DNA of 34,109 nt. Origin: Candidatus Magasanikiibacteriota bacterium (lineage in GTDB: Bacteria; Patescibacteriota; Patescibacteriia; Magasanikbacterales; GWA2-37-8). The first letter of the stretch is position 1; each line of letters begins with the position of its first letter. The translations under genes were made by a program, and so were the position numbers. Location: the NCBI GenBank assembly GCA_943357105.1, contig CALRGC010000005.1, forward strand, positions 24,310 to 58,418, given 5' to 3'. Below are positions 1 through 8,762 of the stretch, one piece after another. Under the pieces are notes generated by a model. The model was given only the letters and a program-made list of their open reading frames with translations, was not told the origin of the DNA and ran no database searches.

Positions 1-2
1 TT

Positions 3-269
3 GATATGGTATCAACTAAACTAGGAAACTCGAATGAAAACAAAAAAACTGCACGTCTTGGCTGCGGTGATGGCGATTATTTGCCGCTGGTAGAATATTT
101 GCAGAATCAGGGCAAACAGGTAGAAGTGATGGCTTTTGGTAATACTTCCTCCGGTCGTTTGCGTGAAGAAGCGGATGACTTTATTGATTTGGGTGGAGAA
201 GAAAAGCATAAATTTTTGATATTGGAAAGAATGGATAGAAAAATTTTTAATCCAAAATTTAAAAAATAA
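3..269 (+). CDS. NYN (LabA/DUF88-like) domain protein, C-terminal part, 5' truncated by window edge
   Basis: Frame open to the window edge; motif GCGDGDYLPLVEYLQNQGKQVEVMAFG...ADDFIDL resembles the SGDGDF.PLV...G..VEV...ADxFIDL core of NYN domains. Confidence 0.75.
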   Translation, partial: DMVSTKLGNSNENKKTARLGCGDGDYLPLVEYLQNQGKQVEVMAFGNTSSGRLREEADDFIDLGGEEKHKFLILERMDRKIFNPKFKK

Positions 270-288
270 TTTAATTAATTTAGACGTT

Positions 289-334
289 GGTTCAAGGACA
301 CATAGACCTTATTGAGGTCTCTAGCTCTTGAATC
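289..334 (+). promoter_or_regulatory. two-tier stem in the pnp 5' leader
   Basis: Outer helix GGTTCAAG(289-296)/CTTGAATC(327-334), inner helix AGACCT(304-309)/AGGTCT(315-320), ending about 23 nt before the pnp ATG. Confidence 0.5.
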
Positions 335-357
335 AGCTTCGGAAAGAAAAATACTGT

Positions 358-2568
358 ATGTCAGTAAAAAAATGGTCAATGCAGTGGGGTGGTAGGGAGC
401 TCACTGTGGAAACCGGCAAGCTCTCTTTACAAGCCAACGCATCCTGCGTAGTGCAGTATGGAGAAACCGTCATTATGGCGACCGCCACAATGAGCAAAAA
501 CACTCGTGATGGGATCGACTTTTTCCCACTCATGGTAAATTTTGAAGAAAAGTTGTACGCGGCTGGCAAGATCAAAGGCAGTCGCTTTATCAAACGCGAA
601 GGTCGCCCTACCGAAGAAGCGACTTTGTCTGGTCGCTTGGTGGATCGTTCTATCCGTCCTTTGTTTGATGAAAAAATGCGCAATGATACGCAAGTTATTT
701 TGACCGCTCTTTCTTATGACGGTGAAAATGATTCTCAGATTACCGCGCTCGTCGCCGCTTGTACCGTATTGTCTATTTCTTCCATTCCTTGGAAGGGTGG
801 GATTGCCGGTGTGCGCGTGGGTCGTGTGGATGGTGCTTTTAAAATCAACCCAACTTTGGCGGAACGTAAATTAAGTGATGTAGATATTGTCGTTGCCGGT
901 AACACCGAAAAATTAATTATGGTAGAAGCCGGTTGTAATGAATGTCCAGATGAGGATGTAGTGACGGCGATGAAATATGGTGGTCAACAACTTCAACCAC
1001 TTTTGGATTTTATTGCTAAAATTTCCGCGGAAGTTGGTCAACCAAAACAAGACATGAATGCCAACCTAAGTGAAAAGGAAACTGCTTTGCGCGCGCTTGA
1101 AAAAGAAGTGGAAGAATTTGTGGGATCAAAATCCGACGAATGGATTTTTGGCACTCCAAAAAAAGATCGCAAAGAACGCGTAGCGATGGTAGATAAATTT
1201 AGCGAAGCGATAGCCGAAATGCTTAAAGCCAAAGAAGTAGATGAAGGCATTCAAAAAATTATTTTGGGTCGCGTAAAAATTTACGTAGAAAAATATATTA
1301 CTTTACAAATTTTAAACAAAGATCAACGTCTGGATGGTCGCAGTTTATTTGATATTCGCGATCTATCTGTGGAAGTTGGTTTGTTACCTCGTACTCACGG
1401 TACTGGTTTATTCCAGCGCGGTGATACCCAGGTATTATCTGTAGTAACTCTAGGTGCTCCTGGTGATGTGCAGACACTCGATACGATGGAAGAAGAAGGT
1501 ACCAAACGCTACATGCACCACTATAGCGATACTCCCGCCACCTATGGTGAAACTGGTCCGCTACGTGGTCCAGGTAATCGCGCGATTGGTCATGGTGCGC
1601 TCGCTGAACGTGCACTTGAGCCAATGTTGCCAAGTGCCGAAGATTTTCCATACGCGATGCGTGTAGTATCTGAAGTTTTGGGCAGTAATGGTAGTAGCTC
1701 AATGGCCTCTACTTGTGGCTCTACTTTAGCTCTAATGGATGCTGGTGTACCTTTGAAAAAACCAGTGGCTGGTATTGCTATGGGATTGGCAAGCGACGAC
1801 AAGGGACGCTGGAAAGTTTTGACAGATTTACAGGATGTAGAAGATGGTCCAGGTGGAATGGATTTCAAAATTACTGGTACGCGCGATGGTGTTACGGCTA
1901 TCCAGATGGATACCAAGACTGATGGCTTGAACTGGGAAATTGTAGCTCAAACTTTCAAACAATCTCGCGAAGCGCGTTTGAAAATTTTGGATAAGATGGC
2001 GACGATTATTGCCCAGCCAAGAGCGGAGATGTCCAAATATGCTCCACGCATTGAAACTATCATGATCAATCCAGACAAGATTCGTGATGTGATTGGTCCA
2101 GGTGGTAAAATGATTAACAAAATTATCGCTGAAACCGGTGTTCAAATTGATATCGAAGATAGTGGTAAAGTGTTGGTCACTTCGAGCGATTCTGTTGGTA
2201 TGCAAAAAGCTAAGGATTGGATCAAACAACTCACTCACGAAGTCACAGCCGGTGAGGTCTATGAGGGCACGGTCGTGCGCTTGGAAGACTTTGGTGCTTT
2301 TATCAATATTTTACCTGGTCAAGACGGTATGGTGTACGTTTCCGATATTGCTTGGACTCGTACCAACAAACCATCCGATGTGATGAAGCTCGGTGATAAA
2401 ATAAAAGTGGTAGTAAAAGAAGTAGATGCGATGAACCGCGTGAACCTCAGTATGAAAGCTCTGACCGAAAAACCAGAAGGCTATGTTGAACAACCGCAAC
2501 GCGAACGCACCTTTGGTGGTGGCGGACGTAGCGGCGGTCGTGGTGGTTTCGGTGGACGCCGACCATAA
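358..2568 (+). CDS. pnp: polyribonucleotide nucleotidyltransferase (PNPase)
   Basis: Two RNase PH-like domains, KH domain (INPDKIRDVIGPGGKMINKI), S1 domain (GEVYEGTVVRLEDFGAFINILPGQDGMVYVSDI), RGG-like tail. ATG at 358 (MSVKKWSMQWGGRELTVETGKL) preferred over the 328 start of the ORF track. Confidence 0.97.
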   Translation: MSVKKWSMQWGGRELTVETGKLSLQANASCVVQYGETVIMATATMSKNTRDGIDFFPLMVNFEEKLYAAGKIKGSRFIKREGRPTEEATLSGRLVDRSIRPLFDEKMRNDTQVILTALSYDGENDSQITALVAACTVLSISSIPWKGGIAGVRVGRVDGAFKINPTLAERKLSDVDIVVAGNTEKLIMVEAGCNECPDEDVVTAMKYGGQQLQPLLDFIAKISAEVGQPKQDMNANLSEKETALRALEKEVEEFVGSKSDEWIFGTPKKDRKERVAMVDKFSEAIAEMLKAKEVDEGIQKIILGRVKIYVEKYITLQILNKDQRLDGRSLFDIRDLSVEVGLLPRTHGTGLFQRGDTQVLSVVTLGAPGDVQTLDTMEEEGTKRYMHHYSDTPATYGETGPLRGPGNRAIGHGALAERALEPMLPSAEDFPYAMRVVSEVLGSNGSSSMASTCGSTLALMDAGVPLKKPVAGIAMGLASDDKGRWKVLTDLQDVEDGPGGMDFKITGTRDGVTAIQMDTKTDGLNWEIVAQTFKQSREARLKILDKMATIIAQPRAEMSKYAPRIETIMINPDKIRDVIGPGGKMINKIIAETGVQIDIEDSGKVLVTSSDSVGMQKAKDWIKQLTHEVTAGEVYEGTVVRLEDFGAFINILPGQDGMVYVSDIAWTRTNKPSDVMKLGDKIKVVVKEVDAMNRVNLSMKALTEKPEGYVEQPQRERTFGGGGRSGGRGGFGGRRP

Positions 2569-2573
2569 AAATT

Positions 2574-3515
2574 ATGAACAAACGTCTTGTCATTGCCGTT
2601 GGTGGCAATGCTCTGATTGCGGATAAAGATCGCCAAAGTGAAGCGGATCAAAATGAACAAGTAAAAAAAACTTGCGCCCATATTATTCCTCTAATTCAAG
2701 CCGGTCATGAAGTGGTTATCACTCATGGTAATGGCCCGCAAGTCGGTTTTATTTTACAGCGTTCAGAAATGTGTGCGGAAAAATTAGCGCGCGTTCCTAT
2801 TGATACCGCCGGAGCGCAAACTCAAGGAGCTATAGGTTATTATTTTGTACAAAATTTAAAAAATTTATTACAAAGTAATCAATTAAAAAATTCCGTCTGT
2901 GCGCTTGTTACTCAAACTCTAGTAAATAAAAATGACGAATCTTTTCAAAAGCCAAGCAAACCAATTGGTTCTTTTTGGTCGCAAGCGGAAGCTCTGCAAA
3001 TACAAGAACAGTATGGTTGGACGATGAAAGAAGACGCTGGTCGCGGATATCGCCGGGTAGTGCCTTCACCATTGCCAGTAGAGATTTTAGAAAAAGACAT
3101 AATCAAAAAATTATTAGCTGATAAAATAATTGTGATTGCTGGCGGTGGCGGTGGGGTGCCGGTCATCAAAGATGATCAGGGACAATTACATGGAGTAGAA
3201 GCGGTAATAGATAAAGATCGTGGTTCAGCTCATTTGGCCAATGAAATCAAAGCCGATACGCTTATTATTGCCACAGCCGTGGATTTTGTCTATGTTAATT
3301 TTAATAAAGATAATCAGAAAAAATTGGAACAGGTAACGGTGGCTGAATTAAAAGATTATATTGATCAAGGTCAATTTGCCAGCGGTTCAATGTTGCCAAA
3401 AATTGAAGCCGTAATTCAGTTCTTGGAAAATGGCGGCAAAGAAGCTATAATTACTTCACCAGAAATGCTTACTTTGGCTTTGAATGGCCAAGGTGGTACT
3501 CATATTATTAAATAA
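2574..3515 (+). CDS. arcC: carbamate kinase
   Basis: MNKRLVIAVGGNALI, THGNGPQVGFIL, GYRRVVPSPLPVEI, VIAGGGGGVPVI, KIEAVIQFLENGGKEAIITSP motifs. Confidence 0.95.
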   Translation: MNKRLVIAVGGNALIADKDRQSEADQNEQVKKTCAHIIPLIQAGHEVVITHGNGPQVGFILQRSEMCAEKLARVPIDTAGAQTQGAIGYYFVQNLKNLLQSNQLKNSVCALVTQTLVNKNDESFQKPSKPIGSFWSQAEALQIQEQYGWTMKEDAGRGYRRVVPSPLPVEILEKDIIKKLLADKIIVIAGGGGGVPVIKDDQGQLHGVEAVIDKDRGSAHLANEIKADTLIIATAVDFVYVNFNKDNQKKLEQVTVAELKDYIDQGQFASGSMLPKIEAVIQFLENGGKEAIITSPEMLTLALNGQGGTHIIK

Positions 3516-3526
3516 TTTTTTAATTT

Positions 3527-4474
3527 ATGCGTCATTTAATTTCGCTCAAGGAACAAAGCAAAGAAGACATTTTAAAAATTTTAGACCTGGCTCAGAAAAT
3601 TAAAGCTAAACGTAATGCCGGAGAATTGACCAACTACCTTACCAATAAAACTTTGGTGATGTTGTTTCAAAAAACTTCCACCCGCACTCGTTTGTCTTTT
3701 GAAAGTGGTATGACTGAGCTCGGTGGTCACGGCATTTTTTTGGACGCTCGTACCTCTCAGCTCGGCTTGTCGGATTTTGGCGATGAGATTCAGGCCATAA
3801 TGCGTTTTGGACAAGTTTTGATGTTCCGCGCGCTCAAAGCCGACGATGTGATTAAGGCCGCTTCGTACAATAGAATTCCGGTTATTGACGCCTGCAGTGA
3901 AAAATATCACCCGGCCCAGGCATTGAGCGACCTTCTGACTATGGCCGAAAAATCTGGCGGTATTGAGAATGTTAAAAAAATTACTTGGCTTGGAGTAGAA
4001 AATAATGTGTCCAATACTCTAATGTTGGCCTGCGTCAAGTTGGGTATTAAAGTAGCGATTGCCGCGCCAGAAGCAAATATCCAGAGTGTTGACGCTGAAT
4101 TAAATGCCATGGTCGAATCTACTGGCTTGGTAACACGCACCACTGATTTGGCTCAAGCGCTCCAAGATACTGACTTTGTCCATACCGATACCTGGATGGA
4201 TATGGAATTTTTTGAAAATGGCCAAGTGAAGGCGAGTTTTCAAGCGGAATATGAACGTCGCAAAGCTACTTTTATGCCATTTCAGCTCAACGCCAATTTA
4301 ATAAATACCTACGCGCCCAAGGCAAAAATAATGCACTGCATGCCGTGCCATGTTGGTTATGAAATTTCCCGCGACGCGATTGATCATCCGAGTGCCGTGA
4401 TTTTTGATCAAGCCGAAAATCGTTTGCATATGCAAAAGGCGATGATCATGTGGTTGCTCGAAAAAGAAGTTTAA
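3527..4474 (+). CDS. argF: ornithine carbamoyltransferase family protein
   Basis: STRTRLSFESGM carbamoyl-phosphate motif, HPAQALSDLLT, HCMPCHVGYEIS, FDQAENRLHMQKA; SMG-loop region is atypical (TDTWMDMEFF). Confidence 0.85.
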   Translation: MRHLISLKEQSKEDILKILDLAQKIKAKRNAGELTNYLTNKTLVMLFQKTSTRTRLSFESGMTELGGHGIFLDARTSQLGLSDFGDEIQAIMRFGQVLMFRALKADDVIKAASYNRIPVIDACSEKYHPAQALSDLLTMAEKSGGIENVKKITWLGVENNVSNTLMLACVKLGIKVAIAAPEANIQSVDAELNAMVESTGLVTRTTDLAQALQDTDFVHTDTWMDMEFFENGQVKASFQAEYERRKATFMPFQLNANLINTYAPKAKIMHCMPCHVGYEISRDAIDHPSAVIFDQAENRLHMQKAMIMWLLEKEV

Positions 4475-4529
4475 AAAACAAAAAAGATAGCTGGTATATA
4501 TTTTTTGTTTGTTTTAACCCCAAAAACCC

Positions 4530-4558
4530 TTGACAAAACTCGATTTTTGTGCTATTAT
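4530..4558 (+). promoter_or_regulatory. sigma70-type promoter for the polyamine genes
   Basis: TTGACA (4530-4535), 17 nt spacer, TATTAT (4553-4558). Confidence 0.75.
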
Positions 4559-4561
4559 ATA

Positions 4562-4680
4562 GGGGTAAAATTATTTTTTATCCCAAAATTGGATGGCTAT
4601 GACAACTAGCCCGCTACCATTTTTAGAAAAAATCAAATAATTTCAAGCAGAACTTCCTCGCTAGGTGGTTTTTCTTTTTA
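4562..4680 (+). promoter_or_regulatory. structured 5' leader upstream of the decarboxylase gene
   Basis: Hairpins GGGGTAAAA/TTTTATCCC (4562-4584) and AAAATTGG..GGCTA/TAGCC..CCATTTTT (4585-4624), then weak hairpin plus U-rich tract (4651-4680) before ATG 4693. Confidence 0.5.
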
Positions 4681-4692
4681 ATAATATTTAAC

Positions 4693-5856
4693 ATGAAGAA
4701 AAAAACTCCAAAACAAAGTAAAGGCGGTGAATCTTACTTTAAAGATTTGTTGACTGTTAATTTTGACCAGGCCAGGGCTTTGGTGAAACGCCATGGTAGC
4801 CCGTTGTTGGTGTTATCACGTCAACGCGTGCGTGATAGTTTTGCCGCTTTACAGCGTGCTTTGCCTAATGTGCAAATTTTTTATGCTATTAAGTCCAACC
4901 ACAATTCAGAGATTTTAAAAACCCTTAAACAAGCCGGCGCCAGTTTTGAAGTGGCTTCATTTGGTGAGTTGAAAATGGTCATGAAAATTGGAATCAATCC
5001 AAAAGATGTTTTGAATACCCAACCGTTTTTGAGCGAAAAGGATTTTGCCGAATGTTATAAAGCTGGACAACGCTGGTTTATTTTTGACAATCTTGACCAG
5101 CTCAAACGTCTTACCAGCAAGACCAACGATATTGATTTATTGTTGCGTTTAAGTTTTCCAAATCGCAATTGTCAGGTAGATTTATCCTATAAATTTGGTG
5201 CCACTATCAAAGAAGCCGAAGCGCTAATTAAAGCCGCACATGATACTGGCGCCCGTGTTCACGGTGTGAGTTTCCATGTGGGTTCACAATCTTACACCAC
5301 CAAAAATTATATCAAAGCCCTAAAAGCCGTGCGTAAACTTTTTGATAAAATGCAGACTCAGGGAATTATGCTTGATAGTATTGATATGGGTGGTGGTTTT
5401 CCTGTGCCTTACACCAAAGCTCTACCGCCAATTGAACGCTTCGCCGCTCCAATTCGCCGCAAATTGGTGGAGCTTTTTCCCGGTATGAAAATTTCTGCCG
5501 AGCCGGGTCGTTTTATTTGCGGTCTTACCCAAAGTTTAATTGTGAAAGTAAACGGCAAAAATGTTCGTCGCGGCGTACCGTGGTATTATTTGGATGATGG
5601 TGTTTATAATTCTTTTTCCGGTAAAGTTTATGATCATTGTGAATATAGAATTCTTACCGAAAAAACCGGCACTCCAATCAAAAGTGTTTTAGCCGGTCCA
5701 ACTTGCGACTCCTTTGATATTGTGGCTGAAGATATTGCCTTGCCGCACCTTGATATTGGTGATATTATTTTAGTGCCGGCAATGGGTGCTTATACCAATG
5801 TTTCATCCACTACTTATAATGGTTTTGATCAGGCAAAAATTATTACTATTGATTAA
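4693..5856 (+). CDS. PLP-dependent ornithine/diaminopimelate/arginine decarboxylase family, likely ornithine decarboxylase
   Basis: FYAIKSN (PLP Lys), HVGSQS, GGGFPVPY, AEPGRF, GPTCDSFDIV, GAYTNVSSTTYNGF; adjacent to spermidine synthase and SpeD. Confidence 0.87.
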   Translation: MKKKTPKQSKGGESYFKDLLTVNFDQARALVKRHGSPLLVLSRQRVRDSFAALQRALPNVQIFYAIKSNHNSEILKTLKQAGASFEVASFGELKMVMKIGINPKDVLNTQPFLSEKDFAECYKAGQRWFIFDNLDQLKRLTSKTNDIDLLLRLSFPNRNCQVDLSYKFGATIKEAEALIKAAHDTGARVHGVSFHVGSQSYTTKNYIKALKAVRKLFDKMQTQGIMLDSIDMGGGFPVPYTKALPPIERFAAPIRRKLVELFPGMKISAEPGRFICGLTQSLIVKVNGKNVRRGVPWYYLDDGVYNSFSGKVYDHCEYRILTEKTGTPIKSVLAGPTCDSFDIVAEDIALPHLDIGDIILVPAMGAYTNVSSTTYNGFDQAKIITID

Positions 5857-5872
5857 TTTAATTTAGAAATAT

Positions 5873-6760
5873 ATGGCTAAAGAATATACTTACGAATATC
5901 ACGCGGTTGGAGATAAAATGGAAGGCAAAGGTGTAAAATTTGATTATGTTTTTGGTTTTGCTTTTGACAAAATTTTATACACCGGTCAGACCAAATATCA
6001 AAAGATTGAATTGTTTGAAACTCCGCTTTTTGGCAAAATGTTGAAATTGGATGGCCAATTTCAAACATCAGAAAAAGATGAATTTTTTTATCATGAAATG
6101 CAGGTGCACGTGCCACTGTGCGCCCACCCAAAACCAGAAAATGTTTTGATTATAGGCGCTGGTGATGGTGGTATTTTGAAGAATGTTTTAATGCATAAAA
6201 CCGTAAAGAAAGCCGTGATGGTGGAAATTGATGCCGGGGTAGTAGAATTTTCCATGAAGTATTTGAAGTCAGTTTGTGGTAACGCTTTCAAAGATAAACG
6301 TGCTCATGTAATAATTGGTGATGGCAAGCGATATGTCGAAGAGACTCAGGAAAAATTTGATGTGGTAATTTTGGATCTTACCGATCCGATGGGTCCGTCC
6401 AAAGCTCTTTACACTAAAGAATTTTATCAAAGTGTTTCCAAATTATTGAATAAAAATGGTATTGTGCAATTACATATTGAACTTTGTGTTACCAGACCAA
6501 AGATTTCTAAGATGGTTTATGATCGTTTGGCTTCGGTATTTAAATATACCGCGCCATCCGCTTCCTATGTGCCATTATATGGTGGCTTGATGTCTTTCTG
6601 TACCAACAGTCAAGATTTTGATGCTTCCCAAGTAAACGCTAAAGTCATTGAAAAACGCCTCAAAGAACGTGGTGTGAAAAATTTAAATTTATATAATGGT
6701 GAATTTCACGAAGGCGTATTCAAGCTACCAAACTTTTTGAAAAAATTATATGGAAGATAA
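5873..6760 (+). CDS. speE: spermidine synthase (aminopropyltransferase)
   Basis: LDGQFQTSEKDEFFYHEMQVHVPL, GAGDGGILKNVL, DVVILDLTDPMGPSKALYTKEFY. Confidence 0.92.
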   Translation: MAKEYTYEYHAVGDKMEGKGVKFDYVFGFAFDKILYTGQTKYQKIELFETPLFGKMLKLDGQFQTSEKDEFFYHEMQVHVPLCAHPKPENVLIIGAGDGGILKNVLMHKTVKKAVMVEIDAGVVEFSMKYLKSVCGNAFKDKRAHVIIGDGKRYVEETQEKFDVVILDLTDPMGPSKALYTKEFYQSVSKLLNKNGIVQLHIELCVTRPKISKMVYDRLASVFKYTAPSASYVPLYGGLMSFCTNSQDFDASQVNAKVIEKRLKERGVKNLNLYNGEFHEGVFKLPNFLKKLYGR

Positions 6761-7817
6761 AGCCAAAAATAAAGTACGTAAAGCTGGGCGTAGCTATAAA
6801 GTGGGGCGAGAGATGATCGCCGATATGCGCAATTGTGATCCGCGCGTGATTGATGACGAGCAATTGCTTAAACGTCTGGTGCAGGAAGCCATTCGTACCA
6901 CCAAACATCACCTCTTGGATATTGTGGTGCGAAAATTTGAACCGATCGGTGTCACGGTTTTAGCCTTACTCGCCGAAAGTCATTTGAGTTTGCATAGTTA
7001 CCCGGAGTTTGGTTATGTAGCGGTAGATGTTTTTACTTGTGGTAAAAATAAACCGGAGCCAATCTTGGAATATTTGCAGGAAAAATTTGGCGCCAAAGAA
7101 GTGCATTGGGAATATATCCGTCGTGGTACGATGAAACAGTGGAAATCTATCTATGAAAGCGAAGGCTATAAACGTCAAATTGAAGTGATAAAGACTTTGC
7201 ATACGCGCGTCACTCCTTTTCAAAAATTGGAAGTGGTACGTGCCAAAAAATTGGGTATTTGTCTATTTGCCAACGATGTCTTGCAGATGACTTCGTATGA
7301 TTCGGATATTTATGATCAGCAAATTTTGAAAAAATTGGGCAAAGCTAAAAGCGTGTTGATAGTAGGTGGTGGCGATTGTTCAATTTTGAAACAGATTGTG
7401 AAGATAAAACAGCTCAAAGAGATTTATATGTTTGAGCAGGATCAGCAGGTGGTGGAAATTGCCCGTAAATATTTGGGCGCCAGCGCCGCTTTGCGCGATC
7501 CACGTCTGAAGATGTTTTATGGGGACGCGACCGACTCCATCCCATATTTGAAGGATAAGAAGATTGATTACGCCGTATTTGATATTATCAATTATCCCGA
7601 TAACAAAGCGCGCGCTTTTTACAATACTCTATTTGAGAAGTTAGCGGCGATAAATGTGGCGGCTTTTGCCACTCAGGCCGGACACGTGACCGATACAAAA
7701 GAGAAGAATTTAATTTTAACGGCCGCGAAAAAATATTTTAAAAATGTGGAAACGGAAGAAAAATATATTTTTTCCAACGGGATGTTAAATTTCGTTTACG
7801 GAAATAATGTAAAATAA
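6750..7817 (+). CDS. fusion: N-terminal S-adenosylmethionine decarboxylase proenzyme (SpeD) and C-terminal aminopropyltransferase-like domain
   Basis: LLAESHLSLHSYPEFGYVAVDVFTCG matches the SpeD self-processing Ser and catalytic Cys region; C-terminus TPFQKLEVVRAKKLG...VLQMTSYDSDIYDQQIL...LIVGGGDCS is SpeE-like. Overlaps speE by 11 nt. Confidence 0.88.
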   Translation: MEDKAKNKVRKAGRSYKVGREMIADMRNCDPRVIDDEQLLKRLVQEAIRTTKHHLLDIVVRKFEPIGVTVLALLAESHLSLHSYPEFGYVAVDVFTCGKNKPEPILEYLQEKFGAKEVHWEYIRRGTMKQWKSIYESEGYKRQIEVIKTLHTRVTPFQKLEVVRAKKLGICLFANDVLQMTSYDSDIYDQQILKKLGKAKSVLIVGGGDCSILKQIVKIKQLKEIYMFEQDQQVVEIARKYLGASAALRDPRLKMFYGDATDSIPYLKDKKIDYAVFDIINYPDNKARAFYNTLFEKLAAINVAAFATQAGHVTDTKEKNLILTAAKKYFKNVETEEKYIFSNGMLNFVYGNNVK

Positions 7818-7828
7818 TTTAAATTAAA

Positions 7829-7860
7829 CAAGAGTCCAAATTTGGACTCTTGTTTTTTTA
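7829..7860 (+). terminator. rho-independent terminator
   Basis: CAAGAGTCCAAATTTGGACTCTTG followed by TTTTTTT. Confidence 0.85.
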
Positions 7861-7890
7861 TTTTGATTGTGGTTAAATAAGGCCAATCAA

Positions 7891-7976
7891 GCCGGGGTGG
7901 CGAAACGGTAGACGCAACAGTCTTAGAAGCTGTCGGGAGCGATCCCATGGAGGTTCAAGTCCTCTCCCCGGCACCA
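7891..7976 (+). tRNA. tRNA-Leu (anticodon TAG), CCA encoded
   Basis: Acceptor GCCGGGG/CCCCGGC, loop CTTAGAA giving TAG, long variable arm, GGTTCAAGTCC T-arm, terminal CCA. Confidence 0.95.
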
Positions 7977-7979
7977 ATT

Positions 7980-8012
7980 TACAGAAGCTTTTTGGCTTCT
8001 GTATTTTTATTT
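7980..8012 (+). terminator. rho-independent terminator after tRNA-Leu
   Basis: ACAGAAGC-tttttg-GCTTCTGT followed by ATTTTTATTTT. Confidence 0.8.
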
Positions 8013-8321
8013 TATTTCAATTATTATCAAGCCAACTAGAATGATAATCAGACCAATTATCTGTTGAGTATTAAGTGATTCTTTGAAGATTAAATAACCG
8101 GTAATGGTAATAAGGATAGTTGAGGTCGCTACCCAAACAGCGTTGGCAATGCCCGAAGGCGCATAGGCAGTAGAACGGGCAAAAATTATTGGCATCAGAC
8201 AAAAAAGGACTATGGCCGCCCCTAGCCATTGCCAGCGCTGGCTTATTTGCCATTGTCTAGAAAAGGAAATCGCGAAAACATCAATTGTTGATAGTACTAG
8301 GATATATAGAAAAAATTGCAT
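8007..8321 (-). CDS. small four-TM EamA/SMR-type drug/metabolite transporter
   Basis: 104 aa, four hydrophobic segments; SGIANAVWVATSTILITITGYLIFKESLNTQQIIGLIIILVGLI resembles the C-terminal half of SMR/EamA proteins. Confidence 0.75.
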   Translation of the reverse strand: MQFFLYILVLSTIDVFAISFSRQWQISQRWQWLGAAIVLFCLMPIIFARSTAYAPSGIANAVWVATSTILITITGYLIFKESLNTQQIIGLIIILVGLIIIEIK

Positions 8322-8426
8322 ATTTTATTTTCATTTTAAACGATTATATCATTTTCTAAATAAATTCGCAATTTAATTATTTATGTAAAAAATAAAATAT
8401 CTTTTTTAAGATATTTTTAATTTATA

Positions 8427-8448
8427 AGTGGGTGCCCGAGCGCCCACT
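8427..8448 (-). terminator. GC-rich hairpin at the 3' end of the Cys-rich mini-gene
   Basis: AGTGGGTGC-CCGA-GCGCCCACT stem with one G.U; neighbouring AT palindrome AAAATATCTT/AAGATATTTT (8394-8417). Confidence 0.55.
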
Positions 8449-8493
8449 ATGGACAGAGCCATAGAGAACGCGCGGGGTTTGACCTTGTGCCGA

Positions 8494-8718
8494 TCAGCCG
8501 ACGCACAGGTGTGCGCTACCGGGGCCGACTTGGCCACTGTAGCAGAAGGTGGCGGTGTCGTTTCCGCCGTCCACCAACAGTGGCACCGGGCCGATGCTAC
8601 GCGAGTCTTTGCAGCGCCGGCAATCGCAATCGCGATCGCCGACCTGCTTGTCGGTCTTGTGCTTGCAGTTGGGGCAAGTTTTTTCCTCAGTCTGACACTG
8701 GCATGCGGGGCAGATCAT
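8494..8718 (-). CDS. Cys-rich (putative multi-zinc-ribbon) mini-protein in a GC-rich islet
   Basis: Start at MICPACQCQTEEKTCPNCKHKTDKQVGDRDCDCRRCKD..., preceded on the minus strand by a strong SD (aaaggaggggccATG); the ORF track extends it further upstream. Confidence 0.65.
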   Translation of the reverse strand: MICPACQCQTEEKTCPNCKHKTDKQVGDRDCDCRRCKDSRSIGPVPLLVDGGNDTATFCYSGQVGPGSAHLCVG

Positions 8719-8762
8719 GGCCCCTCCTTTGAAACTCTCGCCACATCCGGCAAGGTGCCACG

